64,000 nucleotides of DNA from Sphingopyxis flava (GCF_900168005.1 NZ_FUYP01000005.1:62001-126000); one strand, 5' to 3'. Shown: positions 1-12,364, counted from the first letter of the stretch. Made by a program: numbers and translations. Notes: generated from the sequence alone by a model not told the origin.

Positions 1-873
1 CTCTTCGGCGCGGCGCTGATCCTCTTCTCGACCCTCGGCTCCGCGCTCGGGCAGCAGCGCCGCATTCTCGCCCTGCCGCCGCCGCGCGCTGGTGCGCACC
101 CCAGCAAGGCGATGTTCGCCGACATCATCCTCGCCTTTCGCAATCCCGCCTTTGTCGCGCTCGTCAGCGGCGCATTGTTCATCACCACCGGCTATGCGAC
201 GACGATTGCCTCGACCAATTATATGATGCTCTATGTCTGGCAAATGAGCGACGCGCAGCTCGCCTGGTATCCGGCGGGCCTCGCGATCGCGGTCTTTGGC
301 GCATTCGCGGCGGTCGGCCATGCCCACCGCCGCTTCGGGAAGCGCGACACCGCGGTCGGCGCGGCGCTCGCGAGCGGCGCAATCGCCTTCCTCCCCTACG
401 CCGCGCGCAACCTCGGATGGTGGCCCGAACTCGGCGGTTGGCCCTCGATGGGGCTGCTGCTGTCGCTCCAGACTGCTTCGCTCTTCGGACTGATCGTTGC
501 GACGATTTCGGCCTCGTCGATGGTAGCCGAGATCGTCGAGGCGCACGAAGTCGACCATGGCACGCGAATTGAGGGCGTCTTTTTCGCCGGCTATCTGATG
601 GTTCAGAAATTCGGCCAGGCGCTCGGTATCTTTCTCGTCGGCCAGCTCGTCGCTTATGCCGGTCTCACCGAGCAGATCCGTCCCGAAGACTGGCCCGCGA
701 GCACCGCCGCGACGATGGCATGGATCTTTGCGGGACTGATGATTTTGATCGGGATCATGGCGGCGCTCGGACTGCGGCGCTATGCTATCGATCGGGCCAG
801 CCACGAAGCCCGGCTTGCGACCCTCGCCGCGACCCCGCAGAATTTCACGGATCGCGGGAAACCGCGGCCGTAA
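1..873 (+). CDS. MFS/GPH-type sugar-cation symporter, C-terminal part
   Basis: The reading frame is open to the left edge, so the N-terminal part lies outside the window; about 290 residues are visible. It is a polytopic inner-membrane protein with roughly six hydrophobic segments separated by short basic loops. The segment around [15 protein letters not shown] and the following KFGQALG stretch resemble the C-terminal half of glycoside-pentoside-hexuronide:cation symporters (MelB-like MFS). A transported substrate cannot be read from the sequence. The next gene begins 113 bases downstream, so it may or may not be co-transcribed with the acyl-CoA genes. Confidence 0.8.
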   Translation, partial: LFGAALILFSTLGSALGQQRRILALPPPRAGAHPSKAMFADIILAFRNPAFVALVSGALFITTGYATTIASTNYMMLYVWQMSDAQLAWYPAGLAIAVFGAFAAVGHAHRRFGKRDTAVGAALASGAIAFLPYAARNLGWWPELGGWPSMGLLLSLQTASLFGLIVATISASSMVAEIVEAHEVDHGTRIEGVFFAGYLMVQKFGQALGIFLVGQLVAYAGLTEQIRPEDWPASTAATMAWIFAGLMILIGIMAALGLRRYAIDRASHEARLATLAATPQNFTDRGKPRP

Positions 874-986
874 CGGAAGAATGCGCCGCCACGCGGCAGC
901 CGGCAATTTTCTGTGCGGCGGGACTTGGCAAAGGGGGGCGAATCGGTCCAAAGGCTTACGTGAACGTAAAGGGAAAGGAAGCACCG

Positions 987-2276
987 ATGGATTTCGACCT
1001 CACCGAGCGGCAGAAGCACTGGCAGGGCCGCGTGCGCGAATTCATCGAGCGCAAGATCCGCCCCGCCGTGGCCACCTACAAGGAGCAGGACCGCACCGGC
1101 GACCGCTGGAAGGTCATCGAGGTCGTCGAGGACCTCAAGGCCGAGGCGAAGGCCGCAGGCATCTGGAACCTGTTCATGCCGCCGCGCAGCGCCGCGCACC
1201 ATCATGTCGACGAAAGCTTCGAGTTCGACGGCCCCGGGCTCACCAACCTTGAATATGCGCTGTGCGCCGAGGAGATGGGACGCGTGGGCTTTGCAAGCGA
1301 GGTGTTCAACTGCTCAGCGCCCGACACCGGGAATATGGAGGTGTTCCACCGCTACGGCACGCGCGCGCAGAAGGAGCGCTGGCTGAAGCCGCTCATGAAC
1401 GGCGAGATTCGCTCCGCCTTCCTGATGACCGAGCCCGCAGTTGCCTCGTCCGATGCGACCAATATCGAGACGCGCATCGAGCGCGACGGGGACGACTATG
1501 TCATCAACGGCCGCAAATGGTGGTCGTCGGGCCTCGGCGACCCGCGCTGCAAGGTCGCGATCGTGATGGGCAAGACCGATTTCGGCGCGAAGCGCCACCA
1601 GCAGCAGTCGATGCTCGCAGTGCCGATGGACACGCCCGGGATCAGGGTGCTGCGCCACCTTCCGGTCTTTGGCTATGACGACGCGCCGCACGGCCATATG
1701 GAGGTCGAGCTCAAGGACGTGCGCGTCAACGCCGAAGAGGCGATGCTGCTCGGCGAAGGCCGCGGCTTTGAAATCGCGCAGGGCCGCCTCGGGCCGGGCC
1801 GCATCCACCACTGCATGCGCACGATCGGCGTCGCCGAGGAAGCGCTTGAAAAAATGTGCAAGCGGCTCCAGTCGCGCGTCGCCTTCGGCAAGACCATTGC
1901 CGAACATAGTATCTGGGAACAGCGGATCGCACGCGCCCGCATCGACATCGAGATGACGCGCCTCCTTTGCCTCAAGGCGGCCGATATGATGGACAAGATC
2001 GGCAACAAGGCTGCCGCGGCCGAGATCGCGATGATCAAGGTGCAGGCGCCGAACATGGCGCTCAAGATCATAGACGACGCGATCCAGGCGCACGGCGGCG
2101 GCGGCGTATCCGACGATTTCGGTCTCGCCAACGCCTATGCCCATCAGCGCACCCTGCGGCTTGCCGATGGACCTGACGAGGTACACGCGCGCGCCATCGC
2201 ACGGATCGAACTTGCCAAGCATGCGCCCGTGAGCGACCCCGGCTTTTCGTCGGGGGACATCGGGGTGTCGCGCTAA
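987..2276 (+). CDS. ACAD11-type acyl-CoA dehydrogenase
   Basis: A 429-residue FAD-dependent acyl-CoA dehydrogenase. The ATG at 987 follows the purine-rich GGGAAAGGAA; a longer frame upstream runs through the end of the previous gene and is not used. Recognisable family stretches are [15 protein letters not shown] (about residues 175-190), [32 protein letters not shown] (about 256-274) and LADGPDEVH (about 391-399). As I recall them, these follow the dehydrogenase domain of ACAD10/ACAD11 rather than short-chain acyl-CoA dehydrogenases. That subfamily acts on 4-phosphoacyl-CoA and works with an APH-like kinase; such a kinase is encoded two genes downstream. Chain-length preference is unknown. 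Confidence 0.9.
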   Translation: MDFDLTERQKHWQGRVREFIERKIRPAVATYKEQDRTGDRWKVIEVVEDLKAEAKAAGIWNLFMPPRSAAHHHVDESFEFDGPGLTNLEYALCAEEMGRVGFASEVFNCSAPDTGNMEVFHRYGTRAQKERWLKPLMNGEIRSAFLMTEPAVASSDATNIETRIERDGDDYVINGRKWWSSGLGDPRCKVAIVMGKTDFGAKRHQQQSMLAVPMDTPGIRVLRHLPVFGYDDAPHGHMEVELKDVRVNAEEAMLLGEGRGFEIAQGRLGPGRIHHCMRTIGVAEEALEKMCKRLQSRVAFGKTIAEHSIWEQRIARARIDIEMTRLLCLKAADMMDKIGNKAAAAEIAMIKVQAPNMALKIIDDAIQAHGGGGVSDDFGLANAYAHQRTLRLADGPDEVHARAIARIELAKHAPVSDPGFSSGDIGVSR

Positions 2277-2295
2277 CCCCCTCCGCCTCGCGGGC

Positions 2296-2368
2296 GGGCC
2301 GGGGGAGGGCCCGGCCCGGTTCGCATTTCCAATCCCCTCCCCTGCCCCGCCGCGCAAGCGGGAGGGGA
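2296..2368. repeat. Intergenic double hairpin
   Basis: Two GC-rich inverted repeats lie between the dehydrogenase and the alcohol dehydrogenase. GGGCCGGG at 2296-2303 pairs with CCCGGCCC at 2310-2317. TCCCCTCCC at 2333-2341 pairs with GGGAGGGGA at 2360-2368. There is no T-run after either stem, so this is probably an intergenic palindromic repeat or an RNA-stabilising structure rather than an intrinsic terminator. Similar C/G-run palindromes occur at 29311-29486. Confidence 0.6.
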
Positions 2369-2384
2369 CGAACGGAGATTTCAG

Positions 2385-3476
2385 ATGACCAAAGCCGCTG
2401 TCCTGATCGAACCCGGCAAGCCGCTCGCCATCGAGGAGGTCGTCGTCGACAAGCCCGGGCCGCATGAGGTGCGCATCCGTACGGCCGCGTGCGGGCTTTG
2501 CCATTCGGACCTGCATTTCATCGAGGGCGCCTACCCGCATCCCCTTCCCGCCATCCCCGGCCACGAAGCCGCGGGCATTGTCGAGGCGGTCGGCAGCGAG
2601 GTGCGCACCGTGAAGCCGGGCGATGCGGTCATCACCTGCCTTTCTGCCTTCTGCGGCCACTGCGAGTTCTGCGTCTCCGGGCGCATGTCGCTATGCATGG
2701 GCGGCGATACACGGCGGCCGGCGGGCTCGGCGCCCCGGATCACACGCCCGGACGGATCGCCCGTCAACCAGATGCTGAACCTCAGCGCCTTTTCGGAGGT
2801 GATGCTCGTTCACGAACATGCCTGCGTCGCGATCGATCCCGACATGCCGCTCGACCGCGCCGCGGTGATAGGCTGCGCGGTAACCACCGGCGCGGGCACG
2901 ATTTTCAACGCCTGCAAGGTGACGCCGGGCGAAACGGTCGCGGTCGTCGGCTGCGGCGGCGTGGGACTTGCGACAATCAACGCAGCAAAGATCGCCGGCG
3001 CGGGGCGCATCATTGCCGCCGATCCGGTGCCCGAAAAGCGCGCGCTCGCACAAAAGCTGGGCGCGACCGACGTCGTGGACGCCCTTGCCGACGATGCCGC
3101 GAAGCAGATCGTCGAAATTTCGAAGGGCGGCGTCGACCATGCGATCGAGGCAGTCGGCCGCCCCGCCTCGGCGAACCTTGCCGTGGCCGCGCTTCGCCGC
3201 GGCGGCACCGCGACGATCCTTGGCATGATGCCGCTTTCGGAAAAGGTCGGGCTTGGCGCCATGGACCTTCTTTCCGGCAAGAAATTGCAGGGCGCGATCA
3301 TGGGCGGCAACCGATTCCCGGTCGATATCCCGCGGCTCGTCGATTTCTACCTGCGCGGGCTGCTCGACCTCGACAGCATCGTTGCTGAAACAATCCCGCT
3401 CTCACAGATCAACGAAGGGTTCGACAAGATGAAGAAGGGTGACGCCGCGCGATCGGTGATCATATTCGACCAATGA
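2385..3476 (+). CDS. Zinc-dependent alcohol dehydrogenase (MDR family)
   Basis: A 363-residue medium-chain alcohol dehydrogenase. The catalytic zinc site is seen as C39-H40 within CGLCHSD and H60-E61 within GHEAAG. The structural zinc ligands are C90, C93, C96 and C104. A Rossmann motif VVGCGGVGLA follows at about residue 187. The enzyme should oxidise an alcohol or reduce an aldehyde or ketone with NAD(H). GGAG lies seven bases before the ATG. Its stop overlaps the start of the next gene by four bases (ATGA), so it is translationally coupled to the phosphotransferase. The length and four-Cys lobe fit class I/III ADHs; the natural substrate is not visible. Confidence 0.92.
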   Translation: MTKAAVLIEPGKPLAIEEVVVDKPGPHEVRIRTAACGLCHSDLHFIEGAYPHPLPAIPGHEAAGIVEAVGSEVRTVKPGDAVITCLSAFCGHCEFCVSGRMSLCMGGDTRRPAGSAPRITRPDGSPVNQMLNLSAFSEVMLVHEHACVAIDPDMPLDRAAVIGCAVTTGAGTIFNACKVTPGETVAVVGCGGVGLATINAAKIAGAGRIIAADPVPEKRALAQKLGATDVVDALADDAAKQIVEISKGGVDHAIEAVGRPASANLAVAALRRGGTATILGMMPLSEKVGLGAMDLLSGKKLQGAIMGGNRFPVDIPRLVDFYLRGLLDLDSIVAETIPLSQINEGFDKMKKGDAARSVIIFDQ

Positions 3477-4546
3477 CGACGGAGCTCGACGCGCAGAAGG
3501 CTTTCAGCGGCACCGTCGCGCCCGAGGGCGCCGACATCCTCGACGAGGCGAAGCTGACCGCCTGGATGGAAGCCAATGTCGAGGGGTTCAAAGGTCCGCT
3601 GACTCAGAGCAAGTTTGCGGGCGGCCAGTCGAACCCGACCTACAAGATTTCGGCGCCATCGGGCCATTATGTCCTGCGCCGCAAGCCCTTCGGCCCGCTC
3701 CTTCCTTCGGCCCATGCGGTCGACCGGGAATATAAGGTCCAGTCGGGGCTGCATAAAATGGGCTTCCCTGTCGCACGCCAATATGGCCTGTGCACGGACG
3801 AGAATGTCATCGGCAGCTGGTTCTATGTGATGGCGATGGTCGACGGTCACACCATCTGGGACGGCGCAATGCCGGGCTCGACGCCGGAGAACCGCCGCGC
3901 CACCTATTTCGCGATGATCGACACGCTCGCGGCGCTCCACAATGTCGATGTCGAGGCAGCGGGCCTTGCCGACTATGGCAAGCCCGGCAATTATTTCGGC
4001 CGCCAGGTCGACCGCTGGACCAAGCAGTACCGGCTCTCCGAAACCGAAACGATGGACGAGATGGAGCAGCTGATCGCCTGGCTGCCCGCGACGCTCCCCG
4101 AACAGACGCGCACCAGCGTCGTTCACGGAGATTATCGCATCGACAACATGATCTGGGCCAAGGACCGCGCGCAAGTGCTCGCGGTGCTCGACTGGGAGCT
4201 GTCGACTTTGGGCGATCCGCTCGCCGATTTCACCTATGTCGCAATGGCGTGGGTGACCGAGAATGGCGGGCGGTCGGGCGTCATGGATATCGACCGCAAG
4301 GCGCTCGGCATTCCCGAGCTCGACGAGGTCGTCGAGCGCTACTGCCAGGCTACGGGACGAAACGGCGTGCCCGATATGAACTGGTATTTTGCCTATAATT
4401 TCTTCCGCCTCGCCGGGATCATGCAGGGGATCAAGAAGCGCGTCATAGACGGCACCGCTTCCTCGGCCCACGCGAAGGCGATGTCCGAACGCGTCCTGCC
4501 GCTCGCCGAGAAGGCGTGGGACTTTGCCCGAAAGGCCGGCGCATGA
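3473..4546 (+). CDS. APH-like phosphotransferase (ACAD10/11 kinase-domain type)
   Basis: A 357-residue protein of the aminoglycoside phosphotransferase/choline kinase fold. The catalytic loop HGDYRIDN is at residues 218-225 and the metal-binding DWE at 240-242, so the kinase site looks intact. The stretches GGQSNPTYK, YVLRRKP, LLPSAHAVDREYKVQ and VLDWELSTLGDPLADF match the N-terminal kinase domain of ACAD10/ACAD11 as I recall it. In that family the domain phosphorylates the 4-hydroxyl of 4-hydroxyacyl-CoA; LvaA of Pseudomonas levulinate catabolism is the bacterial counterpart. It overlaps its neighbours by four bases on both sides. It is not expected to be an antibiotic-resistance enzyme. Confidence 0.88.
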   Translation: MTTELDAQKAFSGTVAPEGADILDEAKLTAWMEANVEGFKGPLTQSKFAGGQSNPTYKISAPSGHYVLRRKPFGPLLPSAHAVDREYKVQSGLHKMGFPVARQYGLCTDENVIGSWFYVMAMVDGHTIWDGAMPGSTPENRRATYFAMIDTLAALHNVDVEAAGLADYGKPGNYFGRQVDRWTKQYRLSETETMDEMEQLIAWLPATLPEQTRTSVVHGDYRIDNMIWAKDRAQVLAVLDWELSTLGDPLADFTYVAMAWVTENGGRSGVMDIDRKALGIPELDEVVERYCQATGRNGVPDMNWYFAYNFFRLAGIMQGIKKRVIDGTASSAHAKAMSERVLPLAEKAWDFARKAGA

Positions 4547-5316
4547 GGCTGTTCGACATGACGGGCGAGGTGGTCCTGATCACCGGGTCGTCACGCGGCA
4601 TAGGAAAGGCGATCGCCGAAGCGATGGCCGAGCATGGCGCGAAGGTCGTGATCTCGAGCCGCAAGCAGGACGCCTGCGATGCGGTGGCTGCCGAGCTCAA
4701 CGCCCGGCACGGACCGGGCACAGCGATCGCGGTCGCGGCCAATATTTCATCGAAGGAGGCGCTTCAGCATCTGGTCGATGAAACCCTCGCCGTCTTCGGT
4801 CCGGTCACCTCGCTCGTGTGCAACGCGGCTTCGAACCCCTATTATGGTCCTTCGGCGGGGATTAGCGACGAGCAGTTCCGCAAGATCCTCGACAACAACA
4901 TCATTGCCAACCACTGGCTGATCCACATGTGTGCGCCCGCGATGCTCGCCGCGGGCAAGGGATCGATCACGATCATCAGCTCGATCGGCGGCCTCAAGGG
5001 CTCGTCGATCCTGGGGGCCTATGCGATCTCGAAGGCTGCCGACATGCAGATGGCGCGCAACCTCGCCGACGAATTCGGGCCGCAGGGCGTGCGCGTCAAT
5101 TGCATCGCGCCTGGCCTCATAAGGACCGATTTCGCACGCGCGCTCTGGGAGAATCCCGACACGCTGGAGGTGTCGACGCGCCGCGCCTCGCTGCGCCGCA
5201 TCGGCGAGCCGCACGAGATCGCGGGCGCCGCAGTTTTTCTCGCAAGCCCGGCGGGCGGCTTCACCACCGGCCAGACGATCGTCATTGACGGCGGCAACAC
5301 TTCGAGCGGAGGATGA
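4543..5316 (+). CDS. SDR-family oxidoreductase
   Basis: A 257-residue classical short-chain dehydrogenase/reductase. The cofactor motif TGSSRGIG is at residues 14-21 and the catalytic Y160-x-x-x-K164 is in YAISK; INCIAPG-type and GGN-type C-terminal motifs follow. It probably interconverts a hydroxyl and a ketone with NAD(P)H. The ATG at 4543 overlaps the previous stop (ATGA); an upstream in-frame ATG at 4516 lies inside the kinase gene and was not chosen. It ends in an ATGA overlap with a second SDR gene. In an ACAD11/kinase setting it could act on the 4-keto/4-hydroxy pair, as LvaD does, but this is inference. Confidence 0.9.
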   Translation: MRLFDMTGEVVLITGSSRGIGKAIAEAMAEHGAKVVISSRKQDACDAVAAELNARHGPGTAIAVAANISSKEALQHLVDETLAVFGPVTSLVCNAASNPYYGPSAGISDEQFRKILDNNIIANHWLIHMCAPAMLAAGKGSITIISSIGGLKGSSILGAYAISKAADMQMARNLADEFGPQGVRVNCIAPGLIRTDFARALWENPDTLEVSTRRASLRRIGEPHEIAGAAVFLASPAGGFTTGQTIVIDGGNTSSGG

Positions 5317-6122
5317 GCATGGGCGCATTGGACGGCAAGATCGCGATCATCACCGGAGCAGGCTCCGGCATCGGCCGCGCGAGCGCGCTGCGCTTTGCCG
5401 CCGAGGGCGCAAAACTGGTCATTGGCGACAAGACAGCGGCAGTTCACGACACCGCGAAGGCCGTGAAGGAAGCCGGCGGCGAAGCCGTCGCGCTCGAAAT
5501 CGACGCCGGGGTCGAGGCCGATGTGGCAAAGCTCGTCGCAACCGCGATCGAGACCTATGGCGGGCTCGATATCGCCTTTGCCAATGCCGGGATCATCGGC
5601 GACATGGGGGGCATATTCGACATCACGCCCGAGGGATGGGCCGAAACGCTGCGCGTTAATCTGATTGGCCCCGCCTTGATGGTGAAACATGCCGGCAAGG
5701 CGATGGTCGATCAGGGTCGCGGCGGCGCAATCGTGCTGACCGCAAGCGTCGCAGGGATCAATTCAGGCGCGGGCCCCGCCGCCTATTCGGCGTCGAAGGC
5801 GGGCGTCATCAACCTCGCCAAGACTGCGGCGCAGCAGATGACGAGCGCCAATGTCCGCGTCAACGCGATCTGTCCCGGCCTGACCGAGACCGGTATGACC
5901 AAGCCGACCTTCGACTATGCGAAGGAAAAGGGCGTCACACACAAGATCGGGCAGCTCAATCCGCTGAAGCGTGCCGGCCAGCCCGAGGAGCTCGCCAATG
6001 TCGCTCTCTTCCTCGCAAGCGACCAGGCGAGCTATGTCAACGGACAGGCGATCGCGGTAGACGGCGGTCTTACCAGCTCGCATCCGGTGACGCGGCAGTT
6101 GCTGGGCCAGACCTCGCACTAG
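5313..6122 (+). CDS. SDR-family oxidoreductase
   Basis: A 269-residue classical SDR with TGAGSGIG at residues 14-21 and catalytic Y158-S-A-S-K162. The C-terminus [17 protein letters not shown] is typical of the family. It is a paralogue-type neighbour of the SDR just upstream, but the two are clearly diverged and probably have different substrates. The start overlaps the previous stop (ATGA); an alternative ATG lies two codons later. Its substrate is not visible; a 3-hydroxy- or 4-hydroxyacyl-CoA/acid is plausible from the context. Confidence 0.9.
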   Translation: MSMGALDGKIAIITGAGSGIGRASALRFAAEGAKLVIGDKTAAVHDTAKAVKEAGGEAVALEIDAGVEADVAKLVATAIETYGGLDIAFANAGIIGDMGGIFDITPEGWAETLRVNLIGPALMVKHAGKAMVDQGRGGAIVLTASVAGINSGAGPAAYSASKAGVINLAKTAAQQMTSANVRVNAICPGLTETGMTKPTFDYAKEKGVTHKIGQLNPLKRAGQPEELANVALFLASDQASYVNGQAIAVDGGLTSSHPVTRQLLGQTSH

Positions 6123-6133
6123 GAGCAGATGCG

Positions 6134-7081
6134 ATGCAGTACCGGGAGCTTGGCGACAGCGGCATCCGCGTTTCGGCTATCTGCCTCGGCAGCTGGCTGA
6201 CCTATGGCGCCGGGGTCGACGACAGCGCGGGGCAGGCCTGCATCGACGCGGCCTTCGATGCCGGAATCAATTTCATCGACACTGCCAACGTTTATGGCAT
6301 CGGCGCAGCAGAGGAATTTCTCGGCCGCGCGCTCGAGGGGCGACCGCGCGACTCCTATATTCTTGCGACCAAGCTCTTTTTCCCCATGTCAAAGACCGAC
6401 AGGGGCTTGTCGGCGCCGCAAGTTGCAAGGCAGATCGACGCGAGCCTGGCGCGGCTTCGGACCGACTATGTCGATCTCTACCAATGCCACCGCTATGACC
6501 CCGACACTCCGCTCGAAGAGACGATGGCGGCGCTGAGCACGGTGGTGCGGAGCGGCAAGGCACGCGCGATAGGCTTTTCCGAATGGGCACCCGACCAGAT
6601 CGAAGCCGCGCTCGCGCTTGCACCCCCGCACGTCAAATTTGTGTCGAGCCAGCCGCAGTACAGCCTCCTCTATCGCCGGATCGAGAAAAAGGTCGTCCCG
6701 ATCAGCATCGCCAGCGGCATCGGCCAGATCGTCTGGTCGCCGCTCGCGCAGGGTGTGCTGAGCGGCAAATACCGCCCCGGCGCCGCGCTTCCCGAGGGGA
6801 GCCGCGCAGCGAGCGACGACGCGCATTTCATGCGGCAGTTCCTCGCCGATCCGGTGCTCGAGGCGGTGCAGAAGCTCGCCCCGCTCGCCGAACGCGCGGG
6901 ATGCACGATGGCACAGCTCGCGATCGCCTGGGTGCTCGCGCAGCCCGGCATCACCAGCGCAATCGTCGGCGCGAGCCGGCCCGATCAGCTCCGCGAGACC
7001 GCCGCAGCCGCCGACCTCGCCATCGATCCGGCGCTACTCGCAGAGGCCGCCACCATTCTCGAAGGAGTGCGAATTACGTGA
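6134..7081 (+). CDS. Aldo/keto reductase
   Basis: A 315-residue TIM-barrel oxidoreductase of the AKR superfamily (voltage-gated potassium channel beta-subunit-like/YghZ group). The catalytic Asp-Tyr is seen in FIDTANVYG, the active-site His region in DLYQCHRYD, and NADPH-binding residues near the C-terminus in [10 protein letters not shown]. It begins 11 bases after the SDR with AGGAG just upstream of the ATG. It should reduce aldehydes or ketones with NADPH. It belongs to the same co-directional run. Confidence 0.9.
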   Translation: MQYRELGDSGIRVSAICLGSWLTYGAGVDDSAGQACIDAAFDAGINFIDTANVYGIGAAEEFLGRALEGRPRDSYILATKLFFPMSKTDRGLSAPQVARQIDASLARLRTDYVDLYQCHRYDPDTPLEETMAALSTVVRSGKARAIGFSEWAPDQIEAALALAPPHVKFVSSQPQYSLLYRRIEKKVVPISIASGIGQIVWSPLAQGVLSGKYRPGAALPEGSRAASDDAHFMRQFLADPVLEAVQKLAPLAERAGCTMAQLAIAWVLAQPGITSAIVGASRPDQLRETAAAADLAIDPALLAEAATILEGVRIT

Positions 7082-8280
7082 GCCACGGCATGGACAAGAC
7101 GCGCCTCGATCGCATCCCGGCATTTCTCGCGGCGAAATATGTCGACACCGGACGCTTGCCTCATGCCGCGACGCTCGTGTCGCGCCGCGGCGATATCGCG
7201 CACCGCTCGTGCATCGGCGAAGCACGGCCCGGCGAGGCGCTTCAGGAGGATGCGATCTTCCGCATCGCCAGCATGACCAAGCCGATTACCAGCATCGCGT
7301 TCATGATGCTCCTTGAGGAAGGCAAGGTCGCCCTGTCCGATCCGCTTGTGAAATTCTGCCCCGAATTTCAGAATACCGGTGTTTTCGTCGCAGGCGGCGG
7401 CAACGCCCCTTTCCTGACCCGCCCGCCGGCACGCCCGATCCTGATGGTCGACCTGCTGCGCCACACCGCGGGACTGACCTACAGCTTTCAGGAGCGTACG
7501 CCTGTCGACGCTGCCTATCGCAAGACCAAGATCGACGATTTCGACGCCGATTACACGATGGACAGCTTCATTGCGAGGCTGGCCGAGATTCCACTCCAGT
7601 TCGACCCAGGCGCGCACTGGAATTATTCGATGGCGACCGACGTACTCGGCGCGGTGATCGAGCGGATCGAGGGCAAGTCCTTCGCGCAGGTCCTCAAGGA
7701 GCGCATCTTCGACCCGCTCGGCATGGTCGACACGGGCTTCAAGGTGCCAGCCGACAAGCAGCACCGCCTGACCGACGCCTACGCCTTTCACCCGAAGGAG
7801 AAGATGCGGCAATTCGACGCCGGACAGCGCAGCCGCTGGGCCAAGGATCGAAGCTTCCACTCGGGCGGCGGCGGGCTCGCCTCGACGCTGGACGACTATC
7901 ACCGCTTCTGCCTGATGCTGCTCGCAGGCGGCAAGATGGGTGATGTACGGATCATCAGCCGCAAGACGCTCGACCTCATGACCTCGAACCATCTCGTCGG
8001 CGGCGGCGACCTCACCCAGCACAGCGTCGGCATTTTTTCCGAAGACGAGAATGCGGGGGTCGGCTTCGGCCTCGGTTTTGCGGTTACGCTCGACCCGGCA
8101 CGCGCGGGTATCCCCGGGTCGGCGGGCGATTTTTACTGGGGCGGCATGTTCTCGACCGGCTTTTTCGTCGACCCGGTCGAGCAGATCTGCATGGTCTTCA
8201 TGACCCAGCTCATGCCCTCTTCCACCTATCCCGTGCGGCGTGAGGTGAAGACCCTCGTTCACGCTGCGATCGACGACTGA
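7078..8280 (+). CDS. Beta-lactamase-fold serine hydrolase (esterase/class C-like)
   Basis: A 400-residue serine hydrolase of the beta-lactamase/penicillin-binding family. The nucleophile motif SMTK is at residues 65-68 and the second motif YSM at 183-185. [11 protein letters not shown] stretch takes the place of the KTG box. There is no signal peptide, so it is probably a cytoplasmic esterase or lactone hydrolase (EstB-like) rather than an antibiotic beta-lactamase. I chose the GTG at 7078 because it overlaps the previous stop (GTGA) and has AGGAG ten bases upstream; ATG 7090 is the alternative. In this cluster it could release an acid from an ester or lactone before CoA activation. Confidence 0.85.
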   Translation: MSHGMDKTRLDRIPAFLAAKYVDTGRLPHAATLVSRRGDIAHRSCIGEARPGEALQEDAIFRIASMTKPITSIAFMMLLEEGKVALSDPLVKFCPEFQNTGVFVAGGGNAPFLTRPPARPILMVDLLRHTAGLTYSFQERTPVDAAYRKTKIDDFDADYTMDSFIARLAEIPLQFDPGAHWNYSMATDVLGAVIERIEGKSFAQVLKERIFDPLGMVDTGFKVPADKQHRLTDAYAFHPKEKMRQFDAGQRSRWAKDRSFHSGGGGLASTLDDYHRFCLMLLAGGKMGDVRIISRKTLDLMTSNHLVGGGDLTQHSVGIFSEDENAGVGFGLGFAVTLDPARAGIPGSAGDFYWGGMFSTGFFVDPVEQICMVFMTQLMPSSTYPVRREVKTLVHAAIDD

Positions 8281-8316
8281 GATTTTTTCGATTTTTCCAG
8301 ACCAAGGAGTTCTCCC

Positions 8317-10350
<2,034 letters not shown>

Positions 10351-10374
10351 AGCCGGCTCACCTCCGCTGGACAT

Positions 10375-10409
10375 CGCCGCCTGACCCCCGCGTCAGGCGG
10401 CGTTTCCCT
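10375..10409 (+). terminator. Rho-independent terminator after the FadJ-like gene
   Basis: A perfect 11-bp stem, CGCCGCCTGAC at 10375-10385 and GTCAGGCGGCG at 10392-10402, with a six-base loop is followed by TTTCCCTT. It separates the + strand acyl-CoA run from the convergent - strand valine genes. Confidence 0.85.
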
Positions 10410-10455
10410 TGTCGCGTCGGTACGCTTTCGCGCCTTGGGGCCGAGCGCCTCGCAA

Positions 10456-11331
10456 TCAGCCCTGCAAGGTCCGGATGATCGCCGAGAAGTCGTGACCACC
10501 CTCATCGGCCGCGACGAACGCCTCGTAGAGCTCGCGCGCCTTTGTTCCCATCGGCACATCGGCATCGACGCTGGCGGCCGCTTCCATTGCGAGGCGCAGG
10601 TCCTTGAGCATCAGCGCCGCTGCGAAACCGCCCTTGTAATCATTGTCCGCGGGCGTGGCCGGACCCACGCCGGGCAGCGGCGCATAGCTCGTGAGCGACC
10701 AGCATTGCCCCGACGACACGCTGGCGATGTCGAAGAATTTCTGCGGGTCGAGCCCCAGCTTCTGCGCGAGCGCCAGGGTTTCGCACGTTGCGATCATCGA
10801 AGCGCCGAGCAGCATATTGTTGCAGATCTTCGCGGCCTGCCCCGCGCCCGCGTCGCCGGCGTGGATCACCGCCTTGCCCATCTTTGCCAGAATCGGTTCG
10901 GCGCGCGCAAAGCCCTCATCGGTGCCGCCGACCATGAAGGTGAGCGTGCCCGCATTCGCGGCTGCAATGCCGCCCGAGACGGGCGCGTCGACTGCGACGA
11001 GACCCTTGGCGGTCGAGGCCTCGATGTTCGCCCGCGCGGTCGCAACGTCGATGGTTGAACAGTCGAGCAGCAAGGTGCCTGGCGCGGCGTTCGGGAAGAC
11101 GTCGCTTTCATAGACGCCCGCAACATGCTGGCCCGCGGGAAGCATCGTCACGACGGCTTCGGCGCCGGCGACCGCCTCGGCCGCCGAAGCCGCACGAACG
11201 CAGCCGGCGTCCACGGCGCGCGACAGCGCCTCTTCGCTGAGATCGAACGCGCGGACGTCATGTCCCGCTTTCGCCAGATTCGCGGCCATCCCGCCGCCCA
11301 TGTTACCGAGTCCGATAAAGGCGATTTTCAT
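10456..11331 (-). CDS. mmsB: 3-hydroxyisobutyrate dehydrogenase
   Basis: A 291-residue member of the beta-hydroxyacid dehydrogenase family. It starts with the Rossmann motif IGLGNMGGG, has the substrate-binding DAPVSGG in the middle and the catalytic-lysine stretch GQAAKICNN. It oxidises 3-hydroxyisobutyrate to methylmalonate semialdehyde with NAD in valine catabolism. The upstream genes encode the preceding steps and mmsA encodes the following one, which supports the assignment over a generic tartronate semialdehyde reductase. The start overlaps the stop of a small membrane protein gene by four bases, so it is translationally coupled at the end of the operon. Confidence 0.93.
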   Translation of the reverse strand: MKIAFIGLGNMGGGMAANLAKAGHDVRAFDLSEEALSRAVDAGCVRAASAAEAVAGAEAVVTMLPAGQHVAGVYESDVFPNAAPGTLLLDCSTIDVATARANIEASTAKGLVAVDAPVSGGIAAANAGTLTFMVGGTDEGFARAEPILAKMGKAVIHAGDAGAGQAAKICNNMLLGASMIATCETLALAQKLGLDPQKFFDIASVSSGQCWSLTSYAPLPGVGPATPADNDYKGGFAAALMLKDLRLAMEAAASVDADVPMGTKARELYEAFVAADEGGHDFSAIIRTLQG

Positions 11332-11597
11332 AATAGTTCCAATTCATCCAGAATGATGGCCATCCCGGCGAGGATGAAAAACGGGCCCAGAATGAACCCG
11401 AGGATGGCCTGAAGATTTTTGAGAAACCAATCGAGCTTCGTCAGCGGCATCGATTCTTCACCGGTCGACCGCAGAATAGCGACTTCCAGCATGCTGATCG
11501 TCTCTTGTTTCCTGTATCGCCAGTGGTTCCAGCCGACCGAGAGGGCGACTGCACCGATAACCAGCGAGACGAGGCCCGCGATCACCGCCCCTTCCAC
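11328..11597 (-). CDS. Small two-helix membrane protein, unknown function
   Basis: An 89-residue protein that I do not recognise. An N-terminal hydrophobic segment (about residues 3-22) is followed by a basic patch NHWRYRKQ, a polar middle, and a second hydrophobic segment (about 64-82) with a short acidic tail. It starts with GTG 16 bases inside the end of the enoyl-CoA hydratase gene and ends in an ATGA overlap with mmsB, so it is firmly embedded in the valine operon. Both overlaps argue that it is a real gene. No enzymatic motif is visible. Confidence 0.65.
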   Translation of the reverse strand: MEGAVIAGLVSLVIGAVALSVGWNHWRYRKQETISMLEVAILRSTGEESMPLTKLDWFLKNLQAILGFILGPFFILAGMAIILDELELL

Positions 11598-12364
11598 ACG
11601 CCTTCGCGCTTCTCGATGAAGGCGGCCATGCCTTCGGCCTTGTCCTCGGTCGCGGCGAGAATCTGGAACAGGCGGCGTTCGTATATGAGGCCCTGGTCGA
11701 GCGTCGTCTCGAACGCGGCGTTGACCATGTCCTTGTTCACCATTGCGGCCATCGGGGGCATCGAGGCAATCAGGCTCGCGGTCTTCACTGCGTCATCGAC
11801 GAGCGTTTCGTGCGGTACCACGCGCGCGACGAGGCCCGAGCGTTCGGCCTCCCCGGCGTCCATCATCCGGCCGGTCAGGCACATCTCCATCGCCTTCGCC
11901 TTGCCGATCGCGCGGGTCAGCCGCTGCGACCCGCCCATGCCAGGCGCGACGCCGAGCTTGATTTCGGGCTGGCCAAACTTCGCCTTCTCCGACGCGATGA
12001 TGAAGTCGGCCATCATCGCAAGCTCGCAGCCGCCGCCAAGCGCGAAGCCGTTGACCGCGGCGATCCACGGCTTCCTGACCTTCTTCACGAAATCGCTCGT
12101 CCATTTGGAGAAGAAGTCCTCGAGATAGAAATCGGCCGCCGGCTTGTCGGCCATCTCCTTGATGTCAGCACCCGCTGCGAACGCCTTGTCGCCTGAACCG
12201 GTGAGCACAGCGCAGCGCTGGCCGGGGTCGGCCTCGAACGCCGCGAAGGCCGCGATCAGCTCGTCGAGCACGCCAGAGTTGAGCGCGTTCAATGCCTGCG
12301 GACGGTTCAAGGTCACCAGCGTGACGGCGCCCCGCTGTTCCACAAGTATGGTTTGGTAGGTCAT
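11582..12364 (-). CDS. Enoyl-CoA hydratase (crotonase family)
   Basis: A 260-residue crotonase. The oxyanion-hole stretches are AAGADIKEM and ALGGGCELA, with the second catalytic Glu in GQPEIKLG, followed by [11 protein letters not shown]. It should hydrate methacrylyl-CoA to 3-hydroxyisobutyryl-CoA in valine degradation, though short enoyl-CoAs in general are possible. The ATG at 12364 is preceded directly by GGAGAAGAAG; the longer frame starting at 12436 has no such site and runs into the upstream gene. It lies between 3-hydroxyisobutyryl-CoA hydrolase and mmsB, the pathway context expected for this step. Confidence 0.92.
   Translation of the reverse strand: MTYQTILVEQRGAVTLVTLNRPQALNALNSGVLDELIAAFAAFEADPGQRCAVLTGSGDKAFAAGADIKEMADKPAADFYLEDFFSKWTSDFVKKVRKPWIAAVNGFALGGGCELAMMADFIIASEKAKFGQPEIKLGVAPGMGGSQRLTRAIGKAKAMEMCLTGRMMDAGEAERSGLVARVVPHETLVDDAVKTASLIASMPPMAAMVNKDMVNAAFETTLDQGLIYERRLFQILAATEDKAEGMAAFIEKREGVWKGR

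Noticed and set aside
1314..2660. 448-codon frame on the - strand opposite the acyl-CoA dehydrogenase
   Set aside because: No recognisable domain; spans a gene, a hairpin gap and the start of another certain gene.
3473..4546. Aminoglycoside resistance gene
   Set aside because: The APH fold is shared, but specific stretches match the ACAD10/11 kinase domain and the gene is coupled to catabolic genes.
7078..8280. Class C antibiotic beta-lactamase
   Set aside because: SxxK and YxN-like motifs are present, but there is no signal peptide or KTG box and the context is acyl-CoA catabolism.
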